Below, one piece after another: positions 1 to 5,335 of a stretch of 5,335 nucleotides of DNA. The DNA is from Ruminococcus sp. UBA4350 (GTDB lineage Bacteria; Bacillota; Clostridia; Oscillospirales; Ruminococcaceae): the NCBI GenBank assembly GCA_002394125.1, contig DGSY01000206.1:1-5335 (forward strand), in the 5' to 3' direction. How positions within the stretch are numbered: position 1 is the stretch's first letter; the number at the start of each line of letters is the position of its first letter. The position numbers and the translations under genes were made by a program. A model generated the notes under the pieces. It was not told the DNA's origin. It saw nothing but the letters and a program-made list of their open reading frames with translations, and ran no database searches.

Positions 1-40
1 ATCAGGCTGCGGAACATTTCCTTTTATTTTCTCTTATCCA

Positions 41-69
41 TTGCACTTTCTGTCATTCTATGCTATAAT
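41..69 (+). promoter_or_regulatory. Sigma-A-type promoter of the purine permease gene
   Basis: The -35 candidate TTGCAC (41-46, three of six consensus positions) is followed after exactly 17 bp by a perfect TATAAT (64-69). The TG at 61-62 makes it an extended -10 (TGCTATAAT), which compensates for the weak -35. An AT-rich, T-rich tract lies just upstream (about 18-38). The expected transcription start is near 76, giving a leader of about 65 nt before the ATG at 142. That is too short for a purine riboswitch with an expression platform, and I see none. The call rests on sequence match and position; the start site itself is inferred. Confidence 0.8.
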
Positions 70-79
70 AGATTATAGC
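62..79. repeat. 18-bp perfect inverted repeat over the -10 box, candidate operator
   Basis: GCTATAAT, a 2-nt centre AG, then ATTATAGC form an uninterrupted 8-2-8 inverted repeat. It covers the whole -10 hexamer and the predicted transcription start of the permease promoter, the classic place for a repressor to block RNA polymerase. The -10 hexamer constrains only one arm; the other arm is free to vary, so perfect symmetry over 8 bp is notable. No known operator consensus (PurR box, Rex, CcpA cre) is recognised. Repressor binding is inference. Confidence 0.5.
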
Positions 80-80
80 C

Positions 81-105
81 TGTCCGGAATTCCGTACAGA
101 CTGTA
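81..105. repeat. Two overlapping short palindromes in the permease leader
   Basis: Positions 81-98 read as an imperfect 18-bp palindrome (TGT, one mismatch, CGGAATTCCG, one mismatch, ACA) centred on GAATTC. Positions 95-105 read TACAG-A-CTGTA, a perfect palindrome with one central base, overlapping the first by four bases. Both lie in the first 30 nt of the predicted transcript. They could be additional operator half-sites or fold as small leader hairpins. They may also be chance, since each is short. Confidence 0.35.
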
Positions 106-141
106 TGACATCAAAACTGCATACGAAAAGAGGGAAAAGCA

Positions 142-1503
142 ATGCTGGAGAAAATTTTCAAACTAAAGGAAAACAATACCAACATCCGCACCGAGGTCGC
201 TGCCGGTATTACGACATTCATGACAATGGCGTATATTCTGGCGGTCAATCCGTCCGTCCTCGCACAGGCGGGCATGGACAGCACCGCAGTCCTGCTCGCG
301 ACCTGCCTTGCATCGTTCATCGGAACGCTCTGCATGGCGCTCATGGCGAATCTGCCCTTTGCGCTTTCCGCAGGCATGGGCCTGAATGCGTACATGGCAT
401 ATACGGTTTGCGGCGTGATGGGCTATCCGTGGCAGGTCGCCCTGTTTGCCGTTTTCATTGAGGGCATCATTTTCATCATACTCTCCCTGACGAATGTCCG
501 CGAGGCGATCTTCAATGCGATCCCGCTGACGCTGAAGCGTGCGGTCTCTGTCGGAATCGGTCTGTTCATCGCGTTCATCGGCCTGCAAAACGCCGGACTT
601 GCGGTGGACTCCGCAACGCTGGTCGCTCTGACCGATTTCAGACTCGACTTCCATTCGAACGGGCTCTGTGCGATGCTGGCGCTGATCGGTGTCCTGCTGA
701 CCTCGGTTCTGTATATCAAAAAGGTCAAGGGTTCGATCCTGATCGGCATACTCGCGACATGGCTCATGGGTATCGTCTGTGAGCTCTGCGGGCTTTATGA
801 GCCTGTTCCGGATGCCGGCTTTTACAGCATGATCCCGTCCTTCCGGATGACAGATTTCTCGAAGCTCGGCGAGACCTTCGGGCAGTGCTTCCGCCTGGAT
901 TTCGACGGTATCGGCATCTTTGATTTTATCATTGTGATCTTCTCGTTCCTGTTTGTTGACCTGTTTGATACGCTCGGCACACTGATCGGTGTCAGCACGA
1001 AGGCGGGAATGCTCGACAAGGACGGCAAGCTCCCGCGCATCAAGCCCGCGCTGCTTGCCGATGCGATTGCGACCTCTGCGGGCGCAGTGCTGGGAACCTC
1101 CACGACAACGACCTTTGTGGAATCCTCGGCGGGTGTTGCAGCGGGCGGCAGAACCGGTCTGTCCTCTGTTGTGACCTCTGTGCTGTTCCTGTTCTCGATG
1201 CTGCTCGCACCGATCTTCACCTCGATTCCGTCCTTTGCGACAGCGCCCGCACTGATCGTTGTCGGCTTCCTGATGTTCACGACGATCTCCGAGATCAAGC
1301 TCACGGAGGACAATTACACCGAGGCGATCCCTGCATATCTCTGCATCATCGCAATGCCGCTGTTTTACAGCATCGCAGAGGGCATCGCGATCGGCGTGAT
1401 CTCTTATGTGATCCTGAGCGTTTGCTGCGGCAAGGCAAAGAAGGTCAATCCGATCATGTATGTGCTGGCTGTGCTGTTTATCCTGAAATCAGCGCTCCTG
1501 TAA
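142..1503 (+). CDS. NCS2 family purine permease, AzgA-type (hypoxanthine/guanine/adenine uptake)
   Basis: This is a 453-residue polytopic membrane protein, full length for the AzgA branch of the NCS2 (nucleobase:cation symporter 2) family, which imports hypoxanthine, guanine or adenine with protons. The family signature FVESSAGVAAGGRTGL lies at residues 325-340. Other conserved blocks are TTFMTMAYILAVNP (24-37), LPFALSAGMGLNA (71-83) and FVDLFDTLGTLIGVS (271-285). Hydrophobic segments spread along the whole chain fit the 14-helix 7+7 inverted-repeat fold; the N-terminal tail (1-16) is polar and there is no signal peptide. The start is fixed by AGAGGG at 129-134, 7 nt before the ATG. It is a single transcription unit with its own promoter and ends convergently against the phosphotransferase gene. 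The family call is firm, but the exact base preference (pbuG/pbuO/azgA-like) cannot be read from sequence. Confidence 0.93.
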   Translation: MLEKIFKLKENNTNIRTEVAAGITTFMTMAYILAVNPSVLAQAGMDSTAVLLATCLASFIGTLCMALMANLPFALSAGMGLNAYMAYTVCGVMGYPWQVALFAVFIEGIIFIILSLTNVREAIFNAIPLTLKRAVSVGIGLFIAFIGLQNAGLAVDSATLVALTDFRLDFHSNGLCAMLALIGVLLTSVLYIKKVKGSILIGILATWLMGIVCELCGLYEPVPDAGFYSMIPSFRMTDFSKLGETFGQCFRLDFDGIGIFDFIIVIFSFLFVDLFDTLGTLIGVSTKAGMLDKDGKLPRIKPALLADAIATSAGAVLGTSTTTTFVESSAGVAAGGRTGLSSVVTSVLFLFSMLLAPIFTSIPSFATAPALIVVGFLMFTTISEIKLTEDNYTEAIPAYLCIIAMPLFYSIAEGIAIGVISYVILSVCCGKAKKVNPIMYVLAVLFILKSALL

Positions 1504-1551
1504 CGACCGCAAAGGAATCAAAAGATCGGGTATCCGCGATCATCTGCAAAT

Positions 1552-1598
1552 AAAAATCATCCCGCCTGTGCAGGTATTCACAGGCGGGATGTTTGTTT
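1552..1598. terminator. Bidirectional Rho-independent terminator between convergent genes
   Basis: A perfect 13-bp stem (CATCCCGCCTGTG, 1558-1570, with its complement at 1579-1591) closes an 8-nt loop. On the plus strand it is followed by TTTGTTT (1592-1598), which ends the permease transcript. On the minus strand it is followed by ATTTTTATTT, which ends the phosphotransferase transcript, and this T-run is the stronger of the two. The rest of the 104-bp intergenic gap holds only a weak bulged hairpin at 1524-1541. Confidence 0.92.
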
Positions 1599-1607
1599 CA
1601 GTGTGAT

Positions 1608-2366
1608 TCAGACATAGTCAACGACATTCACCCAGCGGGAGAGTAGCTCAAAATCATCCGCGCTGTTTTCCTTGACGGACTGCGATGCCGCAACGATCGG
1701 CATCCAGTTCTGCACATATTGCAGCGCCGTATCGCTCATCTTGCAGAAAAGCCGCAGATATTCCTTTGCAAGCGGCTCCTGCCCGTTCAGCACGAGATAG
1801 AGGTAGGTTCTTGCGACATCCGCGGAGGCATTGCCCTGTGTGGCGTGCGCCCAGTCGATGATAAAGGGCGTGCCGTCCGGCGTGATGATGACATTCGACG
1901 GGTTGAAATCGCCGTGGCAGACCTTCTTGTGCTTCGGCATACCCTCCAGACGGGTGTGCAGCTCAAAGCGGACGGTCGCCTCAAATTTGCTGTCGCTGAT
2001 CTTGCGGTGCATCTTATCCTTGAGCTTGGTCAGCAGCGGTGCGCGCTTTGTGTGGATCAGCATTTGCAGCTCGACGAGCTGGCGGAGATATTCGTCCTTC
2101 TTCTCCGGATTCTCATCCATGAGCTGCTGGAGCGTCTTGCCCTCGATATAATCGGAGCGGATCGCCCACTGTTCGCCCTCCTTGAACACCTCGAGGATGC
2201 GCGGGATATTGAGATCGGTCTCCTCCACACGCGCCTGATTCAGAGCTTCATTCAGCACGGATGCCTTGGAATAATCCGCGCTGAACAGCTTGACGACGGT
2301 ATCACCGTCGCGGTAGATCACTTTTTTCGGTCGGGTCGCGATGACCTGATCCTCCTGATACAGCAT
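1608..2366 (-). CDS. APH/choline-kinase-fold phosphotransferase of unknown substrate
   Basis: This is a 252-residue soluble protein of the aminoglycoside phosphotransferase/choline kinase superfamily (phosphotransferase enzyme family, PF01636-like; it resembles the group I recall as TIGR02172). The Brenner motif HGDFNPSN spans residues 151-158, with catalytic Asp153 and Asn158. The metal-binding Asp171 is in IIDWAHA (169-175), and K26 in DTVVKLF (22-28) matches the ATP-anchoring beta-3 lysine. All key residues are present, so an active kinase is expected. The ATG at 2366 is chosen because AGGGGG (2375-2380) sits 8 nt upstream; the in-frame ATG at 2417 would add 17 residues, lacks that support and overlaps the end of adhE. 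The gene starts 16 bp after adhE stops, with no terminator between, so it is probably co-transcribed with adhE. Remote resemblance to aminoglycoside kinases is not evidence of resistance; a small metabolite is a likelier substrate. Confidence 0.85.
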   Translation of the reverse strand: MLYQEDQVIATRPKKVIYRDGDTVVKLFSADYSKASVLNEALNQARVEETDLNIPRILEVFKEGEQWAIRSDYIEGKTLQQLMDENPEKKDEYLRQLVELQMLIHTKRAPLLTKLKDKMHRKISDSKFEATVRFELHTRLEGMPKHKKVCHGDFNPSNVIITPDGTPFIIDWAHATQGNASADVARTYLYLVLNGQEPLAKEYLRLFCKMSDTALQYVQNWMPIVAASQSVKENSADDFELLSRWVNVVDYV

Positions 2367-2374
2367 GATGATTG

Positions 2375-2380
2375 CCCCCT
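2375..2380 (-). promoter_or_regulatory. Ribosome binding site of the phosphotransferase gene
   Basis: AGGGGG on the minus strand lies in the 16-bp gap between the adhE stop (TGA, 2383-2385) and the ATG at 2366, with an 8-nt spacer. It decides the start against the longer upstream reading. The tight spacing favours translation from the adhE transcript. Confidence 0.75.
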
Positions 2381-2382
2381 TT

Positions 2383-4998
2383 TCAGACCTGTTCGCTGTT
2401 CTTTCCGTAATACGCATTCAGATACATCTGACGGATCTCGCTGATGAGCGGATAGCGCGGATTTGCGCCGGTGCACTGATCGTCAAAGGCCTGCTCGCTC
2501 ATTTCATCGAGCCGGCTGAGGAAGTCCTGTTCATCAATGCCCCATTCGCGGATGCTGTCCGGAATGCCGATGAACTTCTTGAGATCATTGAGCGCCTTGA
2601 TGAGGTTTTCGAGCTTCTCGGTATCATTTTTGCCCTTGATGCCGACGGCCGCGGCCATCTCCGCATAGCGGCTGAGCGTATGCGGATAGCTGTACTGCGG
2701 GAATGTGCCCATTTTCGGCGGCACCTCTGCGGCATTGAAGCGCAGCACCTGCTCCAGCATCAGCGCATTCGCAATACCGTGCGGGATGTGGTGGAAGGCG
2801 CCGAGCTTATGCGCCATCGAATGGCAGACGCCGAGGAACGCATTGGCAAAGGCCATGCCTGCGAGCGTCGCGGCATTCGCCATATTGCTCCATGCCTCAA
2901 TGTCCTCTGCGCCGTTTTTGTAGGTGCGCGGCAGATTCTCAAAGACGAGCTTCAGCGAACGGATCGCAAGGCCGTCGGTGTAGTCGGTCGCGAGCATGGA
3001 CGCATAGGCTTCGAGCGCGTGTGTTGCAACGTCGATGCCGGAAGCCGAGGTCAGGCTCTTGGGCGCGGTCTTCATCATATCGGGATCAACGATCGCCATT
3101 TTCGGCATCAGCTCATAGTCGGCGAGCGGATACTTCACGCCGCTCTGCTCGTCGGTGATGACGGCGAAGGGCGTGACCTCCGAGCCGGTGCCGGCCGAGG
3201 TCGGGATCGCGATGAAATAGGCCTTTTCGCCCATTTTCGGGAAGGTATAGATGCGCTTGCGGATATCGGAGAAGCGCATTGCCATATCCATGAAGTCCGC
3301 ATCCGGATGCTCATACAGCACCCACATGATCTTTCCGGCATCCATCGCCGAGCCGCCGCCGAGCGCGATGATGACATCGGGCTGGAAGGCGGTCATCGCG
3401 GCAGCGCCCTTGCGGGCGGAATCCAGCGTCGGATCCGGCGCGACCTCAAAGAAGGTCGTGTGGACGATGCCGAGCGCATTCAGCTTGTCAGTGATGCATT
3501 TGGTATAGCCGTTCTTGAACAGGAAGCTGTCGGTGACGATGAACGCACGCTTTTTGTGCATGACCGTGCCGAGCTCATCGAGCGCGACGGGCAGGCAGCC
3601 CTGCTTGATATAGACCTTTTCCGGCGCACGGAACCACAGCATATTCTCTCTCCTTTCGGCGACGGTCTTGATGTTGAGCAGATGCTTGACGCCGACATTC
3701 TCGCTGACGGAATTGCCGCCCCACGAGCCGCAGCCGAGCGTCAGCGACGGCCGCAGATCGAAGTTGTAGAGATCGCCGATGCCGCCGTGGGAGGAGGGCG
3801 TATTGACAAGGATGCGGCAGGTCTTCATGCGCTCTGCCATTGCGTCGATCTTTGCGCGTTCGGTGACGGCGTTGAGATAGACGGCGGAGGTGTGGCCGAA
3901 GCCGCCGTCTGCGATGAGGCGCTCCGCCTTCTGCATGGCCTCCTCGAAATTCTTTGCGCGGTACATTGCAAGCACCGGCGAGAGCTTTTCGTGTGCAAAT
4001 TCCTCGTCGATGCTGACATCCTCGACCTCACCGATCAGAACCTTTGTCGTTTCGGGGATCTCGACGCCGGCGAGCGCCGCGATGGTATGCGCCTTCTGAC
4101 CGACGATCTTCGCATTCAGTGAGCCGTTGATGATAATGGTTTTGCGCACCTTGTCAAGCTCATCGCCCTTGAGAAAATAGCAGCCGCGTGCTGTAAATTC
4201 CTTCTTCACCTTGTCATAGATCTTATCCAGCACGATCGTCGATTGCTCGGATGCGCAGATCATGCCGTTGTCGAAGGTCTTGGAATGGATGATCGAATTG
4301 ACCGCGAGGATGATATCCGCGGTATCGTCGATGATCGCGGGGGTATTGCCTGCGCCGACGCCGACAGCGGGCTTGCCGCTCGAATAGGCCGCATGAACCA
4401 TGCCGGGGCCGCCGGTCGCGAGGATGATATCGGAATACTTCATGACGGTATTGGTCATGTCGAGCGAGGGCTTGTCGATCCAGCCGATCAGTCCCTCCGG
4501 CGCACCGGCAGCATAGGCCGCCTCCGCCACGATCCGTGCAGCCTCAATCGTGGAAGCCTTTGCGCGGGGATGCGGGGAGATGATGATACCGTTGCGGGTT
4601 TTCAGGGTGATGAGCGTTTTGAAGATCGCCGTGGAGGTCGGGTTTGTGGTCGGGATGACCGCCGCGATCACGCCGATCGGCTCTGCAATGCGCATCGTGC
4701 CCATTGCCTCATTGCGCTCGATCACGCCGCAGGTCTTGGTATTGCGGTAGGCGTTGTAGATATACTCCGATGCGAAGTGGTTCTTGATGACCTTATCCTC
4801 GACCACGCCCATGCCGGTCTCCTCGACCGCCATTTTCGCGAGCGGGATCCGCGCCTGATTGGCTGCGATCGCAGCTGCACGGAAGATCGCATCGACCTTT
4901 TCCTGCGGGAACTGTGCATACTCCTCCTGTGCTTTCCGCACGCGGGCAAGAAGCGCTTTCAGGGCATCGACCGTATCAACGATTGGATACTCTTTCAT
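2383..4998 (-). CDS. adhE: Bifunctional acetaldehyde-CoA/alcohol dehydrogenase
   Basis: This cytoplasmic fermentative enzyme reduces acetyl-CoA to acetaldehyde and then to ethanol with two NADH. The 871 residues fit the AdhE family (about 860-900). Residues 1 to about 440 are the CoA-acylating aldehyde dehydrogenase half: the IPTTNPT block (115-121), a Gly-rich dinucleotide region near ATGGPGM (194-200), nucleophile Cys248 in GMICASEQ (245-252), and HEKLSPVLA (336-344). After the linker VAERRENMLWF (446-456), the rest is an iron-dependent alcohol dehydrogenase: GGGSAMDAGK (547-556) binds NAD, and Asp656, His660, His726 and His740 fit the Fe ligands, each offset by +3 from E. coli D653, H657, H723 and H737. 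No key residue is missing. AdhE proteins are known to assemble into spirosome filaments. The start has GGAGG (5005-5009) 6 nt upstream. The gene follows a terminator, so it has its own promoter, and it leads a probable two-gene unit with the downstream phosphotransferase. Confidence 0.97.
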   Translation of the reverse strand: MKEYPIVDTVDALKALLARVRKAQEEYAQFPQEKVDAIFRAAAIAANQARIPLAKMAVEETGMGVVEDKVIKNHFASEYIYNAYRNTKTCGVIERNEAMGTMRIAEPIGVIAAVIPTTNPTSTAIFKTLITLKTRNGIIISPHPRAKASTIEAARIVAEAAYAAGAPEGLIGWIDKPSLDMTNTVMKYSDIILATGGPGMVHAAYSSGKPAVGVGAGNTPAIIDDTADIILAVNSIIHSKTFDNGMICASEQSTIVLDKIYDKVKKEFTARGCYFLKGDELDKVRKTIIINGSLNAKIVGQKAHTIAALAGVEIPETTKVLIGEVEDVSIDEEFAHEKLSPVLAMYRAKNFEEAMQKAERLIADGGFGHTSAVYLNAVTERAKIDAMAERMKTCRILVNTPSSHGGIGDLYNFDLRPSLTLGCGSWGGNSVSENVGVKHLLNIKTVAERRENMLWFRAPEKVYIKQGCLPVALDELGTVMHKKRAFIVTDSFLFKNGYTKCITDKLNALGIVHTTFFEVAPDPTLDSARKGAAAMTAFQPDVIIALGGGSAMDAGKIMWVLYEHPDADFMDMAMRFSDIRKRIYTFPKMGEKAYFIAIPTSAGTGSEVTPFAVITDEQSGVKYPLADYELMPKMAIVDPDMMKTAPKSLTSASGIDVATHALEAYASMLATDYTDGLAIRSLKLVFENLPRTYKNGAEDIEAWSNMANAATLAGMAFANAFLGVCHSMAHKLGAFHHIPHGIANALMLEQVLRFNAAEVPPKMGTFPQYSYPHTLSRYAEMAAAVGIKGKNDTEKLENLIKALNDLKKFIGIPDSIREWGIDEQDFLSRLDEMSEQAFDDQCTGANPRYPLISEIRQMYLNAYYGKNSEQV
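3640..3656 (-). promoter_or_regulatory. Internal ribosome-binding-site-like sequence and ATG at the start of the ADH half of adhE
   Basis: On the minus strand AAAGGAG (3650-3656) is followed by the 7-nt spacer AGAGAAT and an in-frame ATG (3640-3642), which is Met453 of AdhE. Initiation here would make a 419-residue protein (to 2383) containing the complete iron-dependent alcohol dehydrogenase domain and lacking the aldehyde dehydrogenase half. The motif is written with codons AGG AGA for Arg449-Arg450; the other 32 arginine codons of the gene, read one by one, are all CGN. The RRENM peptide is in a conserved linker, so amino acid constraint explains part of the sequence but not the codon choice. 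Whether ribosomes start here is inference. Confidence 0.45.
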
Positions 4999-5004
4999 AA
5001 TGAA

Positions 5005-5009
5005 CCTCC
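5005..5009 (-). promoter_or_regulatory. Ribosome binding site of adhE
   Basis: GGAGG within CGGAGGTT on the minus strand lies 6 nt before the ATG at 4998. It is a strong site for a highly expressed fermentative enzyme and fixes the start codon. Confidence 0.85.
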
Positions 5010-5025
5010 GTTCCGTCAGTCATTT

Positions 5026-5042
5026 GCTGTATTGCATACAGC
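5026..5042. repeat. 17-bp perfect inverted repeat in the adhE leader, candidate operator
   Basis: GCTGTAT, a 3-nt centre TGC, then ATACAGC form a perfect 7-3-7 inverted repeat that ends 27 bp upstream of the adhE ATG and 16 bp upstream of its GGAGG. It is the only symmetric element between the upstream terminator and the adhE ribosome binding site. It does not match the Rex operator consensus (TTGTTAA-n4-TTAACAA type) expected for NADH-responsive control. It could be bound as DNA by another repressor or form a small leader hairpin. No convincing -35/-10 pair was found in the 68 bp between the terminator and the start codon. Confidence 0.4.
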
Positions 5043-5066
5043 TTTGGCATTTGAAAAGAGAATGTG

Positions 5067-5121
5067 AAAAAGGCGGTGCCGGTCTCTCTCCGCCGCGCGG
5101 GGAGCGGAGACAGGTACCGCC
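5067..5121 (-). terminator. Rho-independent terminator of the decarboxylase operon
   Basis: On the minus strand, 22 bp after the stop of the decarboxylase gene, a long GC-rich stem forms: GGCGGTGCC (5072-5080) against GGTACCGCC (5113-5121) with one mismatch, and an inner stem TCTCCGC (5087-5093) against GCGGAGA (5104-5110) around a 10-nt loop. TTTTT (5067-5071) follows at once. The T-run is only on the minus-strand side, so it acts in that direction. It separates adhE transcriptionally from the operon upstream. Confidence 0.85.
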
Positions 5122-5143
5122 GTAATTTCCGATAGATGATTGC

Positions 5144-5335
5144 TCAGCCGATCACGGAGAGCAGCACGCCGGCCGCGACCGCAGAGCCGATAACACCAGC
5201 GACATTCGGCCCCATTGCGTGCATGAGCAGGAAGTTGGTCGGATCCGTTTCCGCGCCGACCTTCTGCGAGATACGCGCTGCCATCGGGACGGCGGAAACG
5301 CCTGCCGAGCCGATCAGCGGATTGACCTTGCCGCC
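5144..5335 (-). CDS. Sodium-translocating decarboxylase beta subunit, C-terminal part (cut by window edge)
   Basis: Only the last 63 codons and the TGA stop are inside the window; the 5' part lies beyond the right edge and its frame is open to that edge. The segment matches the C-terminus of the beta subunit of oxaloacetate, methylmalonyl-CoA and glutaconyl-CoA decarboxylases (OadB/MmdB/GcdB), the membrane part that couples decarboxylation of carboxybiotin to sodium export. In NPLIGSAGVSAVPMAAR (fragment residues 5-21), Asn5, Gly9, Ser14 and Arg21 have the spacing of the Na+-pathway residues N373, G377, S382 and R389 of Klebsiella OadB. The following block NFLLMHAMGPNVAGVIGSAV (34-53) is the family hallmark. 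It is probably the last gene of its operon, since a strong terminator follows 22 bp later. Which acid is decarboxylated depends on the alpha subunit, which is not in view. Confidence 0.93.
   Translation of the reverse strand, partial: GGKVNPLIGSAGVSAVPMAARISQKVGAETDPTNFLLMHAMGPNVAGVIGSAVAAGVLLSVIG

Noticed and set aside
62..79. A divergent promoter, because the inverted repeat places TATAAT on the minus strand too
   Set aside because: At 16-18 bp spacing the minus-strand -35 positions read CTGTAC, TCTGTA or GTCTGT, which do not resemble TTGACA, and no divergent gene starts in view.
76..141. Purine riboswitch in the permease leader
   Set aside because: The predicted leader is only about 65 nt, too short for a purine aptamer plus expression platform, and the conserved loop and junction sequences of the aptamer are not seen.
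1524..1541. A second terminator hairpin after the permease (GATCGGG paired with a bulged CCGCGATC)
   Set aside because: The stem is short and bulged and no T-tract follows; the strong hairpin at 1558-1591 suffices.
1608..2366. Aminoglycoside resistance kinase
   Set aside because: Only the superfamily ATP and Mg motifs match. The gene sits in a metabolic unit with no mobile element or resistance context, so the fold alone does not support resistance.
1719..2444. A 241-codon plus-strand open frame opposite the phosphotransferase
   Set aside because: The minus strand encodes an intact kinase with catalytic motifs, and the plus-strand reading has no domain.
2365..4122. A 585-codon open frame on the plus strand, antisense to adhE and the start of the kinase gene
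   Set aside because: It lies almost wholly opposite adhE, whose protein has complete motifs. The antisense translation is rich in Arg, His, Asp, Glu and Ala with no recognisable domain, as expected from the complement of a gene with GC-rich third positions.
95..5042. Shared CTGTA/TACAG half-sites in the permease and adhE leaders as a common regulon
   Set aside because: The half-sites are in opposite order and at different spacing (TACAG-1-CTGTA versus CTGTA-5-TACAG), and a shared 5-7-mer between two such regions is expected by chance.
4243..5067. A 274-codon plus-strand open frame opposite the 5' part of adhE
   Set aside because: It has the same antisense shadow composition, contains no known domain and runs through the adhE leader and ribosome binding site.

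Overview
The window reads as a chromosomal metabolic segment from a moderately GC-rich anaerobic Firmicute, most likely a Clostridia member of the Ruminococcus/Oscillospiraceae kind. The support is strong GGAGG-type ribosome binding sites, a fused aldehyde/alcohol dehydrogenase (AdhE), and the end of a sodium-pumping decarboxylase beta subunit, a combination typical of fermenting anaerobes. The genus is inference; no rRNA or lineage marker is present.

Layout, left to right. Positions 1-141 hold a clear promoter (TTGCAC, 17-bp spacer, extended -10 TGCTATAAT) with an 18-bp perfect inverted repeat lying over the -10 box. It drives a plus-strand NCS2/AzgA-type purine permease (142-1503). A 13-bp perfect hairpin with T-rich flanks on both sides (1552-1598) serves as a shared terminator between the permease and the convergent minus-strand genes. 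On the minus strand, reading right to left, are the C-terminal 63 codons of a sodium-translocating decarboxylase beta subunit (5144-5335, cut by the window edge), its intrinsic terminator (5067-5121), a short leader with a 17-bp palindrome (5026-5042), full-length adhE (2383-4998), and after only 16 bp a 252-residue APH/choline-kinase-fold phosphotransferase (1608-2366), probably co-transcribed with adhE.

Function: AdhE reduces acetyl-CoA to ethanol via acetaldehyde and regenerates NAD+; the decarboxylase subunit belongs to a membrane complex that turns decarboxylation into a sodium gradient; the permease imports nucleobases. These are ordinary fermentative and salvage functions. The kinase-like protein has no assignable substrate. 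I see no mobile element, CRISPR array, RNA gene or defence system. There is no gene-free stretch longer than about 145 bp.

The most unusual observation is inside adhE: a near-consensus Shine-Dalgarno sequence (AAAGGAG, 7-nt spacer) in front of an in-frame ATG at codon 453, exactly where the alcohol dehydrogenase half begins. It is built from the only two AGR arginine codons among the 34 arginines of the gene. This suggests a separately translated alcohol-dehydrogenase-only product.
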